DNA of 64,000 nt from an uncultured Rhizobiaceae bacterium. Lineage in GTDB: Bacteria > Pseudomonadota > Alphaproteobacteria > Rhizobiales > Rhizobiaceae. The stretch covers positions 682,001 to 746,000 of the forward strand of contig CATOTF010000002.1 of the NCBI GenBank assembly GCA_951813045.1, given 5' to 3'. Positions 54,871 through 64,000 of the stretch are shown here, piece after piece; the stretch's first letter is position 1, and the number at the start of each line of letters is the position of its first letter. A program made the position numbers and the translations under genes. The notes beneath the pieces were generated by a model. The model was not told the origin of the DNA. It did no database searches and worked only from the letters and a program-made list of their open reading frames with translations.

Positions 54871-56202
54871 CTATTGCGCAGCAACGGGCATTTGCATACC
54901 CAGCCGGTCTGCAATTTCAGCTTGGCTTGGCACGTGATTAACCGGCCCAATTGCAGCAATAGTCGGTACGTTTTCTCTAAACAGTCGCGCGCCTAGATCG
55001 CTAAGTCTTTCGACAGTTAGAGCCTGAAGCCGTTCCATCAGTTCTTCATTCGTGACGGGTCTCCCGAACAGTAGAATTTGGCGGGCGATTTGTCCCGCGC
55101 GCGAAGCGGGGCTCTCCAGGCTCATCATCAGGCCAGCCCTGATTTGCGCCCGTGCCCGGTCCAATTCGTCTTGACCAATTTCTTCGCCCACCTGACGTAA
55201 CTGTTCAAGAATGACCGGTACAAGCTCCGGCATGTCCGCGTCTTCTGTGGCTGCATGGACACCGAATAAGCCAGTATCTGAGAAGCCCTGATGAAAGGCA
55301 TAAACTGAATAGCAAAGCCCACGCTTTTCACGGACTTCTTGAAACAGGCGCGATGACATTCCACCGCCGAGTAACATGGAAAGCACTTGGGAAGCATAAA
55401 AATCCCTGGCATGGTAGGCTCGACCCTCAAACCCTAGGATGATTTGAGCTTCCTGCAACTCCTTCGATACGATGGCTTCACCGCCAGTGTATACGCAGGT
55501 GTCGGGTTCTCGTGCAGGGGTCGCGCCGAAATCTGAAAATCTGTTTTCAGCAAGTTTCACAATTGCGTCGTGATCAACATTGCCTGATGCAGAGAGCACC
55601 ATGTTGGGGCCATGATAATGGTCAGTGAGGTATTTTTGGATATCTTGGGCTGAAAACGAAGAAACGGTTTCCGGCGTACCCATGATCGGCCGCCCCAGAG
55701 CCTGTTGATAAAACGCCGATTGTTGAAAATTATCAAACACGACATCTTCAGGACTGTCTTTAGATGCCCCAATTTCCTGCAATATCACGTGTTGTTCACG
55801 GTTTAACTCCTGCTGGTCAAACAGGGAGTTGTTGAGGATGTCCGATAAAATATCTATGGCGAGCGGGACATCGTTTTTTAAAATACGTGCATAATAGGAC
55901 GTTGTTTCAACGCTTGTGGAGGCATTGACATCACCCCCAACGTTTTCAATTTGCACGGCGATATCCTGCGCAGTGCGGTTGGATGTTCCCTTAAACGCCA
56001 TATGCTCCAGAACATGGGCAATGCCGTGCTCTTGAATATGTTCATCACGTGAACCGGCCTTGACCCAGACACCAAGGGCCGCACTTTCCAAATGTTCCAT
56101 CCGGTCAGTTACGATCGTCATGCCATTTTTTAGAATAGAAACCTCTACACTTCGAGGTAAAGACGCACCCGCGCCAGGTGTTGTTGCAGAATCTGAATCC
56201 AT
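54871..56202 (-). CDS. M16 family zinc peptidase (processing-peptidase-like)
   Basis: A 443-residue insulinase-family protein close to the mitochondrial processing peptidase beta type. The inverted zinc motif is intact: GIAHVLEHMAFKGTSNRTAQ with H-x2-E-H at residues 63-67, and the downstream Glu region FDQQELNREQHVILQEIGAS. The Gly-rich loop LGGGMSSRLFQEVREKRGLC is present. Soluble or peripheral; the substrate in bacteria is unknown. It lies 46 bases after thrC and 10 before the GNAT gene. Confidence 0.94.
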   Translation of the reverse strand: MDSDSATTPGAGASLPRSVEVSILKNGMTIVTDRMEHLESAALGVWVKAGSRDEHIQEHGIAHVLEHMAFKGTSNRTAQDIAVQIENVGGDVNASTSVETTSYYARILKNDVPLAIDILSDILNNSLFDQQELNREQHVILQEIGASKDSPEDVVFDNFQQSAFYQQALGRPIMGTPETVSSFSAQDIQKYLTDHYHGPNMVLSASGNVDHDAIVKLAENRFSDFGATPAREPDTCVYTGGEAIVSKELQEAQIILGFEGRAYHARDFYASQVLSMLLGGGMSSRLFQEVREKRGLCYSVYAFHQGFSDTGLFGVHAATEDADMPELVPVILEQLRQVGEEIGQDELDRARAQIRAGLMMSLESPASRAGQIARQILLFGRPVTNEELMERLQALTVERLSDLGARLFRENVPTIAAIGPVNHVPSQAEIADRLGMQMPVAAQ

Positions 56203-56248
56203 ATTGCGGTGCGCCTCCCATTGTTCCCGACATTCATCGGAATATCGA

Positions 56249-57646
56249 TTAAGCGCTGATACGCGCGTGATCTGTAATGAATTTTTCCACGATGTTCAGA
56301 TCGTTAGCGAGTAATGTGAAGAGTTCCTCGCCATCCATCAAGCCCCCGCTTCTTTTCGGCAATTGTGGGCGAATTCCACTAGCGTTTTCAACGGCATCAG
56401 GAAATTTGGCCGGATGCGCAGTAGATAGCACAATCATTGGCGCATCACCTTGACGCGCTTTTCGCGCAACACCGACACCGATTGCGGAGTGAGGGTCCAA
56501 CAGATAACCACAGTTCGCCAGTACATCGCCTATGATTTTGTCTACGGCTGCATCATCCGCTCGCCCGGCACTAAACTGGCTCTTTATGGTATTCCAGAGA
56601 GGCTCACCTAATGAGAATGCACCGGATTGAGACAGGGAGGACATGAAGCGCTTGATCATAGCCGAGTCATGATCTGAAGCTTCAAACAGCAGGCGTTCGA
56701 AATTCGACGAAACTTGTATGTCCATGCTGGGCGAGGTTGTCGCGTGTACGCCGGCCGTTTCGTATCTGCCAGTTTCTAATGTTCGTGCCAGAATATCATT
56801 GGAATTTGTTGCAATGATCAGTTGGTCAATGGGAAGGCCCATGCGTTTTGCGGCATAGCCTGCAAATATGTCGCCAAAGTTACCTGTCGGTACGCAGAAT
56901 GAGACCGGACGGTCTGGTGCGCCAAGAGATGCAGCGGATGAAAAATAATAGACAATCTGGGCCATAATCCGGCCCCAGTTTATCGAGTTGACCCCGGACA
57001 ATGCCAGCTCATCGCGAAAACTATGGTGATTGAACATGGCTTTCACCAATGCCTGGCAGTCGTCAAAATTACCGTCAATAGCCAAGGCGTGGACGTTGGC
57101 GTCCTCAACACCTGTCATTTGCCAGCGCTGTACATCTGATACCTTCCCGTGCGGGAAAAGAATAAATATGTCGGAATTTTCCCGACCCCGAAACGCTTCA
57201 ATCGCGGCTCCACCAGTATCGCCTGAAGTGGCACCGACGATGGTCATCCTCGTTCCACGGTCAGCGAGTATTTTGTCGACAACACGCGCTAACAACTGCA
57301 TGGCGACATCTTTGAAGGCCAGAGTAGGGCCGTGGAAGAGTTCCAGAATAAATTCATTCGATCCGCTTTGAACCAGCGGTGCAACGGCGTCATGCTCAAA
57401 CCCGGCGTATGCCTCGTCCACCATATTTGAAAAGTCAGGTGCGGAAATTTCATCTCCCAAAAACGGTTGAAGTACTGTCTTGGCGATGTCCTGATAGGAC
57501 TTCCCTGCTAGATTGCGAATGGCGTTTTGGTCTAATTGCGGCCAGTTTTGTGGTACATATAGCCCACCATCTCTGGCTAATCCTGTGAGGACTGCGTCAC
57601 AAAACCCCAAACTTGGAGCATCGCCTCGCGTGCTGATATATTTCAT
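56249..57646 (-). CDS. thrC: Threonine synthase
   Basis: Pyridoxal-phosphate enzyme converting O-phosphohomoserine, the product of thrB at 44.8 kb, to threonine. 465 residues, the long type II form. Signatures: MKYISTRGDAPSLGFCDAVL, the PLP-Lys region LELFHGPTLAFKDVAMQLLA, MTIVGATSGDTGGAAIEAFR and CVPTGNFGDIFAGYAAKRMG. I start at the ATG at 57646, where the family begins; a longer frame to 57727 would add 27 residues. Confidence 0.97.
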   Translation of the reverse strand: MKYISTRGDAPSLGFCDAVLTGLARDGGLYVPQNWPQLDQNAIRNLAGKSYQDIAKTVLQPFLGDEISAPDFSNMVDEAYAGFEHDAVAPLVQSGSNEFILELFHGPTLAFKDVAMQLLARVVDKILADRGTRMTIVGATSGDTGGAAIEAFRGRENSDIFILFPHGKVSDVQRWQMTGVEDANVHALAIDGNFDDCQALVKAMFNHHSFRDELALSGVNSINWGRIMAQIVYYFSSAASLGAPDRPVSFCVPTGNFGDIFAGYAAKRMGLPIDQLIIATNSNDILARTLETGRYETAGVHATTSPSMDIQVSSNFERLLFEASDHDSAMIKRFMSSLSQSGAFSLGEPLWNTIKSQFSAGRADDAAVDKIIGDVLANCGYLLDPHSAIGVGVARKARQGDAPMIVLSTAHPAKFPDAVENASGIRPQLPKRSGGLMDGEELFTLLANDLNIVEKFITDHARISA

Positions 57647-57872
57647 TGGTCTCGGGTGATAGGTGTTGGAAGTTTGCGTCTTGCGCGATTTATGCTGGAA
57701 CCTAGTGTAATGGGGTATAAAATCCAAGCGGTTTTAGGCCACCAAATGGACAATACATGGTGCTGGATTAGATTGGGGTCTCGCCAATTAAATAAGGCCC
57801 TGCTATATCCGCGATACGAAAATGGGGTGAATCTAATTGTCTAATAACTCACTTATCTCAACTACCACGCGT

Positions 57873-58493
57873 ATGAAGCAGTTTTTTGGCGCATTTGCGT
57901 TAATCACGCTGGTCGGATGTCAAACCTCTGGCCCCGGAGGAGTACTGTCCAATGTCCTTCCCAACGGTACTGACGGAAAAGAAGTGGCATCAAATTCACC
58001 TGCCCCAGGAACCAACCCCAATGCGGTAACAACCCTTAGAAACACAAGGAATCCATTGACTGATTATTGCCCTGCAGTGCGTATCCGCAGCGGCACAGAA
58101 TCATATCGTATATATAAAGGTGATGACCGAGCGAATCCCGACAATGTGCGCTATCAGGCCAGTATTACAAAAGTGGCACGAGAATGCGCCTATGTGGGCC
58201 AGGATTTGCAGATAAAAGTGGGGGCCCGTGGCCGCATTGTAACCGGCCCGTCGGGTGGTCCAGGCACGTTCAATATGCCGGTCCGTGTGGCCGTTCAAGA
58301 AGGGACATGCTCGCGCCATTTCAAATTGCACCAATTCGAAGGTAAGGTTGAAGACGGGGCCACAAACGGGGCATTCGAGTTTATCGACGATACGATTGTG
58401 ATCCCGGCGCCTAAAAAAACCAATGTTCGCATTTTTCTTGGATTTGACGAAACGCCAGATGCTGAGGCAAGCGCACTTTCCTGCGAGTCGTAG
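57873..58493 (+). CDS. Lipoprotein of unknown function
   Basis: A 206-residue lipoprotein: MKQFFGAFALITLVGCQTSG with lipobox LVGC. After a Pro/Asn-rich linker comes a beta-rich domain with Cys (YCPAVRIRSGTESYRIYKGD; RECAYVGQDLQIKVGARGRI; GTFNMPVRVAVQEGTCSRHF; IVIPAPKKTNVRIFLGFDET). I start at the ATG at 57873, which opens the signal; the TTG at 57837 is less likely. I recognise the text only as a conserved outer-membrane-type lipoprotein near thrC in related genomes; its function is unknown. Confidence 0.82.
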   Translation: MKQFFGAFALITLVGCQTSGPGGVLSNVLPNGTDGKEVASNSPAPGTNPNAVTTLRNTRNPLTDYCPAVRIRSGTESYRIYKGDDRANPDNVRYQASITKVARECAYVGQDLQIKVGARGRIVTGPSGGPGTFNMPVRVAVQEGTCSRHFKLHQFEGKVEDGATNGAFEFIDDTIVIPAPKKTNVRIFLGFDETPDAEASALSCES

Positions 58494-58512
58494 CTGTAAG
58501 CAGTGCTAAGAT

Positions 58513-59205
58513 TCAGGTTTCCAGTCCGTCCCACAATGCCAGTGCCTCAATAACCGGCGGCAGATCAACAAGACGGCGGATTACCGTTTCAGCCCCTGCG
58601 TCGGTCAACGTATCTGCATGCCCCGGATATGTGTGGGATCCGCCGGTAAAACCAATGGCACGCATGCCTGCTGCTTTGGCAGCGGTTATTCCCGCAATTG
58701 AATCTTCAACCACCGCGCAAGCCGCTGGGTCCACGTCAAATTCTTTCGCTGCATGCAGAAAAATATCCGGCTCCGGCTTGCGTTTATTGTTTTCCAAATC
58801 GTGGGCGGAATACACGTAAGGGCGAAATCGATCCCATAGTTCACCACGGGTAAGCTCAATTTTAAGCTTTTCCATATCAGCATTGGAGCAAATGCAGCGC
58901 GGTTGGTCCAACATATCCAGCATTTCCTGGGCACCTTGTACGGCTTTAACCTCGCGCCAAAGCTTTTCCTTCATCTTGGTTTTCACATTCTTGATGTGAT
59001 CATCGGGCAAGCTTCGCCCCAATTCCTCTTCCATCGTCTGTTTCACGAATTCCGATGAAGTGCCGGCAAACCGATTGCAAAATTCCTTGGCGGTCATTTC
59101 AAGGCCGTACACGGCAAGCGCCTCGACTTCGCATTCTGCTGCGATCAGTTCGGAATCCATGACTGTGCCGTCACAGTCGAAAATTATCAGTTCGCAAGCG
59201 GGCAT
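58513..59205 (-). CDS. HAD family hydrolase (phosphatase)
   Basis: A 230-residue haloacid-dehalogenase-fold phosphatase of the phosphoglycolate/beta-phosphoglucomutase-like type. Seen: LIIFDCDGTVMDSELIAAEC (nucleophile Asp), a helical cap, RCICSNADMEKLKIEL, and CAVVEDSIAGITAAKAAGMR (metal-binding acids). Substrate unknown. The ATG at 59205 is used; a TTG four codons upstream is possible. Divergent from ccrM with about 130 bases between, an arrangement I recall from this order. Confidence 0.92.
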   Translation of the reverse strand: MPACELIIFDCDGTVMDSELIAAECEVEALAVYGLEMTAKEFCNRFAGTSSEFVKQTMEEELGRSLPDDHIKNVKTKMKEKLWREVKAVQGAQEMLDMLDQPRCICSNADMEKLKIELTRGELWDRFRPYVYSAHDLENNKRKPEPDIFLHAAKEFDVDPAACAVVEDSIAGITAAKAAGMRAIGFTGGSHTYPGHADTLTDAGAETVIRRLVDLPPVIEALALWDGLET

Positions 59206-59314
59206 CACGTCGTCCAAATATGGGAATCAGACCCCAATTCTAATTGACCCTCAAAACGAACGCTACGCCTTAAAGAAATATTCACCCAGTTGGGTAACCT
59301 TACCCAAAGCCTAA

Positions 59315-60490
<1,176 letters not shown>

Positions 60491-60529
60491 TTTATGCAGA
60501 GCAGTTTGTATTACGAATGAGGCGGTAAA

Positions 60530-61207
60530 GTGCGATTTGTCCGCAAACTATTCAGTTGGAAGCCGATTTTGGCAATCTCTTGTTTAGCTGGTGTATTGTA
60601 TGGGCAAGCAGCGACGTCTGGTAGTGTGACGTGTGGGGCAATCTCTGTGCCAACATCAAGGATGCCTGTTAGCGGGCCTAATTTCTCCAGCTATTGTATT
60701 CCTTGTATTGCAGCGTTGAGAACGTACGCCCGTGAACCAGTAATTGATACTCTTGTGGCGGGTTTCGCACAGTTGGAGAACAGCAGGCCGAAGGTGAAGT
60801 TTCTATACGGTGAAATCGGGTTTCCCGATGGTGGACGCTTTCGGCCCCACCGCACCCACCGCGAAGGGCTCTCCGTCGATTTGATGGTTCCGTTGGCCGA
60901 CAGAAAGGTGATGTCAACGTCCGCTGCCAATCGATATGGTTATGACGTTGATTTCACGGACAAAGGCACCAATGAACAGGGCCAAGTCGATTTTGCCGCG
61001 CTAGCTGATTTGATTGTATCACTAAAAAAACAGGCTCAGATACGTGGTGGAGACATCCGCCGAATATTCTTCGCTCCAGACCTGCAACCATTGCTGAAGA
61101 AGTATCAAACAGAACAGCTTTCCGGAATTCGGTTTAACAAGAAACAATCCTGGGTTCGCCATGATGACCACATTCATGTTGATTTTGAATTTGGGTGTCC
61201 GGGGTAA
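60530..61207 (+). CDS. Exported murein endopeptidase-like protein (MepA/M74 type, LAS fold)
   Basis: A 225-residue exported protein (leader LAISCLAGVLYGQAATSG). The zinc motif of the LAS group is seen: FRPHRTHREGLSVDLMVPLA with H-x6-D, and the downstream HxH in RHDDHIHVDFEFGCPG. It resembles penicillin-insensitive murein endopeptidase MepA, which cuts D-Ala-meso-diaminopimelate crosslinks; similarity is by motif only. The start is the GTG at 60530 with GAGGCGG upstream. Between ccrM and mutY. Confidence 0.75.
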   Translation: MRFVRKLFSWKPILAISCLAGVLYGQAATSGSVTCGAISVPTSRMPVSGPNFSSYCIPCIAALRTYAREPVIDTLVAGFAQLENSRPKVKFLYGEIGFPDGGRFRPHRTHREGLSVDLMVPLADRKVMSTSAANRYGYDVDFTDKGTNEQGQVDFAALADLIVSLKKQAQIRGGDIRRIFFAPDLQPLLKKYQTEQLSGIRFNKKQSWVRHDDHIHVDFEFGCPG

Positions 61208-61235
61208 ACATCTTTTGCGATAATATTCTTCGAAC

Positions 61236-62294
61236 TCATGGCCGAAATGCATTGGGCAGGGCGGAGGTGATCACCTTTTTCATGAGCGTCGGGAGGGCTT
61301 CTCCCAGCAATGTGTTCGGTGCAGACCACCATCCATTCGTTGGCGATTTGTCTGTTCTGGCAAGCCAAACTTCCAGCTCCAGATGAAAATGCGTGAATGT
61401 GTGGCGAATGCCCGTTTTTTGCGCCCAATCGGCAATCACCGGAGCAGAATTCGCCCCCGTTTCTCCATCGTTTGACGCTGTCCAACCGGTTGTGGGAACA
61501 ATCGTCATACCGCCCAATAATCCCTTATTGGGTCGTTTAGTCAGCCAGACGGCACCATCTTTATTGGTCAACACGAAAGCTGCCCCAACCCGCGTGGGCT
61601 TCTTTTTCTTGGGGGCCTTGACTGGGAAATTGAGCATGGTTCCAGCGGCATAGGCCTTACAATCTGCATTAATCGGGCAAAGGGAGCAGGTCGGATTTTT
61701 AGGAGTGCAAATTGTAGCACCCAAATCCATCATCGCCTGCACGAAATCTCCCGGTCTCGCTTCTGGTGTAACGCCCGCCATAAATGTGCGGCAATCCTCT
61801 TTGACCTTTGGGAGGGGCGTCGGGTTTTCGGTATGACGGGTACAAACCCGTTCAATATTGCCGTCAACCACAGCGGTTTTCTGCCCAAATGCGATTGCTG
61901 CAATAGCGGCAGATGTGTAATCGCCGATGCTTGGCAATTTTATCAACTCAACCTGTGTTTTGGGAAATAAGCCCTTGTGTTCACTTACAATAATATCTGC
62001 GCATGCCTTTAAATTCCGTGCGCGGGAATAATAACCAAGACCCGCCCATGCCTTGAGTACATCGTCAGCGGTCGCGTCAGCTAGGTCCTCGACAGTGGGC
62101 CATATTTCGACAAACTTTTGAAAATATGCACCAACAGTCGCGACTGTTGTCTGTTGAAGCATGACTTCCGACAGCCAAACGTGATAGGGATCAGAACGTA
62201 ATCCCCGTTTGCCATCATCGGGGCCAACACGCCAGGGTAAAACCCGCGCGTGACGGTCGTACCAGGTGAGTAATCGGGCCGAAAATGATTCCAT
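61236..62294 (-). CDS. mutY: A/G-specific adenine glycosylase
   Basis: Removes adenine mispaired with 8-oxoguanine. 352 residues: HhH-GPD glycosylase domain (VWLSEVMLQQTTVATVGAYF with the catalytic Glu; LIKLPSIGDYTSAAIAAIAF; VDGNIERVCTRHTENP with the catalytic Asp), the 4Fe-4S cluster loop CTPKNPTCSLCPINADC (C-x6-C-x2-C-x5-C), and a C-terminal NUDIX-like recognition domain. I start at the ATG at 62294. The divergent DUF721 gene begins 13 bases away, so the two share a promoter region. Confidence 0.96.
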   Translation of the reverse strand: MESFSARLLTWYDRHARVLPWRVGPDDGKRGLRSDPYHVWLSEVMLQQTTVATVGAYFQKFVEIWPTVEDLADATADDVLKAWAGLGYYSRARNLKACADIIVSEHKGLFPKTQVELIKLPSIGDYTSAAIAAIAFGQKTAVVDGNIERVCTRHTENPTPLPKVKEDCRTFMAGVTPEARPGDFVQAMMDLGATICTPKNPTCSLCPINADCKAYAAGTMLNFPVKAPKKKKPTRVGAAFVLTNKDGAVWLTKRPNKGLLGGMTIVPTTGWTASNDGETGANSAPVIADWAQKTGIRHTFTHFHLELEVWLARTDKSPTNGWWSAPNTLLGEALPTLMKKVITSALPNAFRP

Positions 62295-62306
62295 GGAGAG
62301 CACCCT

Positions 62307-62819
62307 TTGTCGCAGGACGCTAAAAATCAATGGGTTTTAAGACGGGGTGCACAGCCGGTTGCGGACCTTGTCTCGAAATTACTTGACCCGGTGATCGAAC
62401 GCCGCGCCGGAATGACGCTCGATCTAATCGCGTCCTGGAATGAAATTGTCGGCGAAAAACACGCAAGTTATTCCCGCCCGGAAAAACTGAACTGGCCACG
62501 GCAAGTCAGTGATGATGATCCATTTGAACCGGCAACGCTGATAGTTGCCTGCGAAAGCGGTCATGCGCTATTTTTGCAGCATGATACCGGTGCGATTATT
62601 GGCAATATCAACGCTTATTTTGGTTTTACAGCGGTGGGGAAGGTCAAGTTGGTACAAAAACCACTGCCCGCTCGTGATCAACGTCGAAAGTGGGGAAAAC
62701 AAAAACTGAATTCTGAGAATACAGAACGGTTAAACCATATGCTGGATACGATTGAAGATGGACCGATTAAAGACGCCTTGAAGAAAATGGGCGAAGGTGT
62801 ATTCAGCAAAGGTTCATGA
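62307..62819 (+). CDS. DUF721 / DciA family protein
   Basis: A 170-residue protein. The N-terminal part (VADLVSKLLDPVIERRAGMT; WNEIVGEKHASYSRPEKLNW; TLIVACESGHALFLQHDTGA) is the DUF721 domain, the family of DciA, which loads the replicative helicase DnaB in bacteria that lack DnaC. The C-terminal tail is basic and helical. The start is a TTG with GGAGAG 7 bases upstream; no ATG fits. This position (mutY-DUF721-dsbA-smc) is conserved in Hyphomicrobiales. The replication role is inferred from the family. Confidence 0.88.
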   Translation: MSQDAKNQWVLRRGAQPVADLVSKLLDPVIERRAGMTLDLIASWNEIVGEKHASYSRPEKLNWPRQVSDDDPFEPATLIVACESGHALFLQHDTGAIIGNINAYFGFTAVGKVKLVQKPLPARDQRRKWGKQKLNSENTERLNHMLDTIEDGPIKDALKKMGEGVFSKGS

Positions 62820-62964
62820 ATACGCGTTCATTCTTGCTCATCTGGACGACAATTTGTCACAACACAAAAATTTGCAATGAAACTCCATAAATTAGCCTTA
62901 GAATCATTGCGAAAGCGATGCAATTTCGCCCATAAAACCTAAAATACACTGCAAGGATTGAAAA

Positions 62965-63594
62965 ATGAAACTGCTCGACCGTCGGAAATTTATGTTTTTA
63001 TCGAGCGCAGTGGCGCTCACTGGAATTGTCGGTGGTACTGTCCATGCCCAGACGGTATCTGGATTGTTCGATGATATTCCCTTGGAAGACAATGTCATGG
63101 GTGACATCAACGCCAAAGTGACAATTGTGGAATATGCCTCGATGACATGTCCCCATTGCAAGTCATTTCACGAGAAAATTCTCCCTGGCATCAAAGAAAA
63201 ATACATTGATACTGGGAAAGTGAAATACATTCTTCGCCCATTCCCGTTTGACGGCGACCGGCGTGGGGAGGCCGCATTTATGTTGGCCGAATGTGCACCC
63301 AATAACAATTATTACGCCATGATTGATGCACTTTTTTCAACCCAGAATGTTTGGGCCGGGCAGGGTAATCCCGTTCCCGAACTGCTGCGCCTGTCAAAAC
63401 TGGCTGGCATGACGGAAGCTGATTTCAAAGCTTGTCTTGGTAATCAGGACTTGCTGACAAAGATTGTAGATGGGCGTAATAAAGCGGTGAAAGATTTCAA
63501 CGTTCGGGCCACACCTACAGTTTTTGTGAATGATGAAAAACTTGGGGATTCAACACTTGATTCCCTCTCAAAAGCCATCGAATCTGCACTCTAG
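62965..63594 (+). CDS. DsbA family thiol-disulfide oxidoreductase
   Basis: A 209-residue exported thioredoxin-fold protein. The leader DRRKFMFLSSAVALTGIVGG carries a twin Arg and looks like a Tat-type signal, cleaved near VHAQ. The mature domain has the active-site ASMTCPHCKSFHEKILPGIK (CPHC), and the cis-Pro loop ATPTVFVNDEKLG. It likely introduces or isomerises disulfides in the periplasm. Located between the DUF721 gene and smc, with a hairpin terminator after it. Confidence 0.93.
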   Translation: MKLLDRRKFMFLSSAVALTGIVGGTVHAQTVSGLFDDIPLEDNVMGDINAKVTIVEYASMTCPHCKSFHEKILPGIKEKYIDTGKVKYILRPFPFDGDRRGEAAFMLAECAPNNNYYAMIDALFSTQNVWAGQGNPVPELLRLSKLAGMTEADFKACLGNQDLLTKIVDGRNKAVKDFNVRATPTVFVNDEKLGDSTLDSLSKAIESAL

Positions 63595-63619
63595 TGTTAT
63601 AAGCGACCCAATTATTGAA

Positions 63620-63642
63620 GGTTGGGAACCGGTTTCCCAACC
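63620..63642 (+). terminator. Probable terminator between dsbA and smc
   Basis: GGTTGGGAA (63620-63628) pairs perfectly with TTCCCAACC (63634-63642) across CCGGT, followed by ATTT. It lies 26 bases after the dsbA stop. The T-run is short, so I call it probable. Confidence 0.6.
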
Positions 63643-63679
63643 ATTTCGCCCATTATGGCGTTGGTTTTAGGTCGCAAAA

Positions 63680-64000
63680 ATGGAATTCAACAAGCTACGC
63701 CTTTTGGGTTTTAAGTCCTTTGTGGAACCGACCGAATTCTCCATTGAAAAGGGTTTGACCGGCGTTGTCGGGCCGAATGGCTGCGGAAAATCAAACCTTG
63801 TTGAAGCACTTCGCTGGGTAATGGGCGAAAACTCCTATAAAAATATGCGTGCGTCCTCGATGGACGATGTGATCTTTTCAGGATCCGGCAACCGCCCGTC
63901 ACGCAATATGGCCGAAGTTGCCCTGTTTCTTGACAATGAAACGCGTCATGCACCGGCTGCGTTTAATGATGCCGACGAATTGCAGGTTTCGCGGCGTATC
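63680..64000 (+). CDS. smc: Chromosome segregation protein SMC, 5' part
   Basis: First 107 codons of the SMC ATPase that organises chromosomes. The N-terminus [20 protein letters not shown] is followed by the Walker A motif [20 protein letters not shown] and then [20 protein letters not shown], all typical. The frame runs off the end of the window, so the coiled coil, hinge and Walker B are not seen. A hairpin lies 38 bases before the start codon. Confidence 0.96.
   Translation, partial: MEFNKLRLLGFKSFVEPTEFSIEKGLTGVVGPNGCGKSNLVEALRWVMGENSYKNMRASSMDDVIFSGSGNRPSRNMAEVALFLDNETRHAPAAFNDADELQVSRRI

Overview
The window (about 50% GC by eye) is chromosomal DNA of an alphaproteobacterium, most probably of the order Hyphomicrobiales (Rhizobiales). 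I base this on gene order recalled from that group: ubiA beside a DUF6101 protein; histone-deacetylase-like gene, xseB, dxs, tlyA, RNA methyltransferase; aroC-ribB; dnaJ-fabI-histidine phosphatase with pdxH nearby; tldD, ialB, coxB-coxA-ctaB-coxF-ctaG-coxC-surf1, ispH-thrB-rnhA; thrC, M16 peptidase, GNAT, EAL protein; HAD phosphatase, ccrM, mutY, DUF721/DciA, dsbA, smc. A CcrM-type methyltransferase and a RibB with a degenerate GTP-cyclohydrolase domain also fit. Nothing in the window names a genus.

Layout. 0-5 kb: the glyQ/glyS pair, separated by an unusual VOC-CDGSH-VOC cassette, then a REP-like repeat pair and a ytoQ-merF pair. 5-16 kb: purD, a crotonase, ubiA, DUF6101, an FAD-linked 2-hydroxyacid dehydrogenase, a Sua5-type tRNA t6A gene, and an acyl-CoA dehydrogenase/enoyl-CoA hydratase pair behind an 18-bp perfect palindrome. 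14-24 kb: a long minus-strand run of RNA methyltransferases, a SCO copper chaperone with a previously unlisted 44-codon hydrophobic mini-gene, dxs, xseB, and the ribB/aroC group. 24-37 kb: pyrC-pyrE, a desaturase, an arginine:glycine-amidinotransferase-like enzyme, fabI, a DnaJ relative, pdxH, a low-GC patch with a TylF-type methyltransferase, and tldD. 37-46 kb: the complete aa3 cytochrome c oxidase assembly cluster followed by ispH, thrB and rnhA. 46-51 kb: the only clearly mobile zone, with one IS630-type and one IS5-type element. 51-64 kb: c-di-GMP signalling, M16 peptidase, thrC, ccrM, mutY, a DciA-like gene, dsbA and the start of smc.

Most genes are housekeeping. The best-supported unusual event is the IS630-type element that splits a peroxiredoxin gene: the original first 14 codons lie beyond the element, and the element's end supplies a new in-frame ATG, so a chimeric enzyme may still be made. 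The IS5-type transposase is broken by a 14-bp tandem duplication whose removal restores the frame. GlyS carries an extra AT-rich segment. I saw no CRISPR array, phage, defence island, rRNA or tRNA. I do not claim a wholly new system; the ytoQ-merF pair, the VOC-CDGSH-VOC cassette and the SCO/mini-gene pair are the candidates most worth testing.
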